A DNA stretch of 8,250 nucleotides, taken from contig JACMLA010000597.1 in NCBI GenBank assembly GCA_014379815.1, forward strand, positions 1 to 8,250, written 5' to 3'. A model generated the notes under the pieces. That model had not been told where the DNA came from and did no database searches. It worked only from the letters and a program-made list of their open reading frames with translations. This stretch comes from Bryobacteraceae bacterium. GTDB taxonomy: Bacteria; Acidobacteriota; Terriglobia; Bryobacterales; Bryobacteraceae. Positions within the stretch are counted from its first letter, which is position 1. The number at the start of each line of letters is the position of its first letter. Position numbers and translations under genes: made by a program. Positions 7,039 to 8,250 of this stretch are shown here, in pieces.

Positions 7039-8250
7039 GCGTCCCAGCGATGCGAGGTATTGATGTACCATCTGGACCGCCATTGCACCTTCTCCGACGG
7101 AGGTAGCCACGCGCTTCACCGATCCCTGACGGACGTCGCCCACCACGAAAACTCCGGGGACACTGGCTTCCAGCAGGTAGGGCTCCCGGTCCAGGTTCCA
7201 GCCTTTGGGCTTCTTGCCATCGCGAATCAACTCTCGTCCTGTTGGAAGGAAGCCACGGTTGTCCCGCTCCACCACACCTTCGAGCCAGTCTGTCCGGGGA
7301 GCGGCTCCGATGAAGATGAACAACGAACTGGCGGGTACCCGGCTCACATCGCCAGACCGTTTGCAGGAGATTGCGATCTCCTGAAGATGATCGCTCCCGA
7401 ATACTTCAACGACTTCTGACAAAGACTCGACGCGGATGTTCGGCGTAGCTTCGATCTGGCGAATCAGATAGTCGGACATGGTCGCGGACAGGCCTTCTCC
7501 GCGAACCAGCATGACCACTTCCAGCGCATACTTGGAAAAGTGCATGGCGGCCTGGCCAGCTGAGTTGGCGCCGCCTACAACGTACACTGTTTCGTCTTTA
7601 CAGGCCAGCGCTTCGGTCATTGCCGCGCCGTAGTAGACCCCTGCTCCGTAAAGCCTGTCCATTCCAGGAACTTCCAGTTTGCGATACTGGACACCGGTCG
7701 CAATCAGCAGAGCGTTACAGGAGATCTCCGCATTGTTGAGAAGCTTGACGACACGGTACTGATTGTCGATGCGGAGTGTCATCGCTTCCTGCGGTGTAAT
7801 GATCTCGACACCGAATCGTTTGGCTTGTTTGACGGCGCGATCGGCGAGCAGACTTCCGCTGAGGCCTTCCGGGAATCCAAGGTAGTTTTCGATGCGGGAA
7901 CTCATACCTGCCTGGCCACCAGGAGCTTCGCGTTCGATCATCACGGTCTTTAAACCTTCAGAAGCACCATACACAGCAGCCGCGAGTCCACCCGGCCCAC
8001 CGCCGACAATCATCAGGTCGTAAAAACTCTCGGTGGGCTGAGTCCCAAGTCCCAGCTTGGCGGCGATCTCGGAGGGATCCGGGCGTGTCAGCACCGAACC
8101 GTCCTCAAAAATCACAATCGGAAGATCGGAAGTCTGGTCGACTCCTGCCGCTTCGGCGACCCGTCGTACTTCCGCGTCGTCATTCAGCTTCTCGATATCG
8201 AGCCACTGGTAGGGAATCCGGTTGCGCGACAGGAAGTCACGAATGGAGTG
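7036..8250 (-). CDS. Thioredoxin-reductase-like flavoprotein fused to glutaredoxin-like domain (5' partial)
   Basis: The reading frame stays open to the right edge, giving 404 visible residues; the GTG at 8115 is only an internal Val codon. Visible residues 1-70 look like the end of a thioredoxin/glutaredoxin fold (FLSRNRIPYQWLDIE, then LPIVIFEDGS with the usual cis-Pro and a Gly turn). The reductase part follows: FAD loop VGGGPGGLAA (82-91), GGQAG and RIENYLGFP, NADPH-type loop VVGGANSAGQ (224-233), and the closing FAD segment FVVGDVRQGS (368-376). Between IATG and the NADPH loop, true thioredoxin reductases carry CxxC; here the stretch reads VYYGAAMTEALACKD and holds a single Cys. The only visible cysteines (about 178, 217, 296) cannot form that site. 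Database names such as thioredoxin-disulfide reductase would thus be misleading; the partner and acceptor are unknown. Related proteins are often fused to a receiver or cNMP domain at the N-terminus, which is outside this window. Confidence 0.92.
   Translation of the reverse strand, partial: HSIRDFLSRNRIPYQWLDIEKLNDDAEVRRVAEAAGVDQTSDLPIVIFEDGSVLTRPDPSEIAAKLGLGTQPTESFYDLMIVGGGPGGLAAAVYGASEGLKTVMIEREAPGGQAGMSSRIENYLGFPEGLSGSLLADRAVKQAKRFGVEIITPQEAMTLRIDNQYRVVKLLNNAEISCNALLIATGVQYRKLEVPGMDRLYGAGVYYGAAMTEALACKDETVYVVGGANSAGQAAMHFSKYALEVVMLVRGEGLSATMSDYLIRQIEATPNIRVESLSEVVEVFGSDHLQEIAISCKRSGDVSRVPASSLFIFIGAAPRTDWLEGVVERDNRGFLPTGRELIRDGKKPKGWNLDREPYLLEASVPGVFVVGDVRQGSVKRVATSVGEGAMAVQMVHQYLASLGR

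Noticed and set aside
7035..7088. Upstream ATG at 7088 as start of the cNMP-domain kinase
   Set aside because: It would overlap the flavoprotein gene by 53 bases and add an 18-residue stretch with no domain; the ATG at 7034 has the usual coupled spacing.
8113..8115. GTG as start of the flavoprotein
   Set aside because: The frame continues open to the window edge with a convincing thioredoxin-fold sequence ahead of it, so this is an internal Val codon of a gene cut by the edge.

Overview
The window looks like chromosomal DNA from a GC-rich soil or environmental bacterium. The best guess is an Acidobacteriota member of the Solibacter/Bryobacter type. That guess rests on gene style only: oxidoreductases of the Gfo/Idh/MocA and aldo/keto families with twin-arginine leaders, a long beta-propeller sensor kinase, and short, tightly packed gene junctions. 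There is no rRNA or other taxonomic marker here. No tRNA, CRISPR array, insertion sequence or phage gene was seen.

Region 1 (1-4566, all minus strand, read right to left) is a three-gene cluster. It holds a Tat-exported Gfo/Idh/MocA oxidoreductase, then a 999-residue periplasmic-sensing histidine kinase (two seven-bladed propellers, Y_Y_Y domain, one membrane helix, HisKA_3 and HATPase), then a NarL/FixJ-type response regulator cut by the left edge. Oxidoreductase and kinase share a TGATG stop/start overlap, so they are probably translationally coupled. The kinase and regulator are 59 bases apart and form an evident pair.

Region 2 (4567-5606) is a 65-base divergent spacer followed by a plus-strand aldo/keto reductase with a twin-arginine leader. 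Two predicted exported NAD(P)-type oxidoreductases thus face away from each other across one short regulatory region. This hints at a common substrate, perhaps a sugar or glycoside sensed by the kinase, which is inference.

Region 3 (5607-8250, minus strand) is a second two-gene unit. A thioredoxin-reductase-like flavoprotein with a fused glutaredoxin-like N-terminal part (cut by the right edge) is followed one base later by a soluble histidine kinase with an N-terminal cyclic-nucleotide-binding-like domain. The flavoprotein lacks the CxxC dithiol of true thioredoxin reductases, and the kinase has no response regulator next to it in the window. The pair reads as a redox-linked signalling module. 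A 13-bp hairpin separates this unit from the convergent aldo/keto reductase gene.

Nearly all the sequence is coding, and no gene-free stretch exceeds 65 bases. Nothing here is certain to be a new system. The two most interesting units are the dithiol-less flavoprotein with its kinase, and the oxidoreductase coupled to a 14-bladed sensor kinase.
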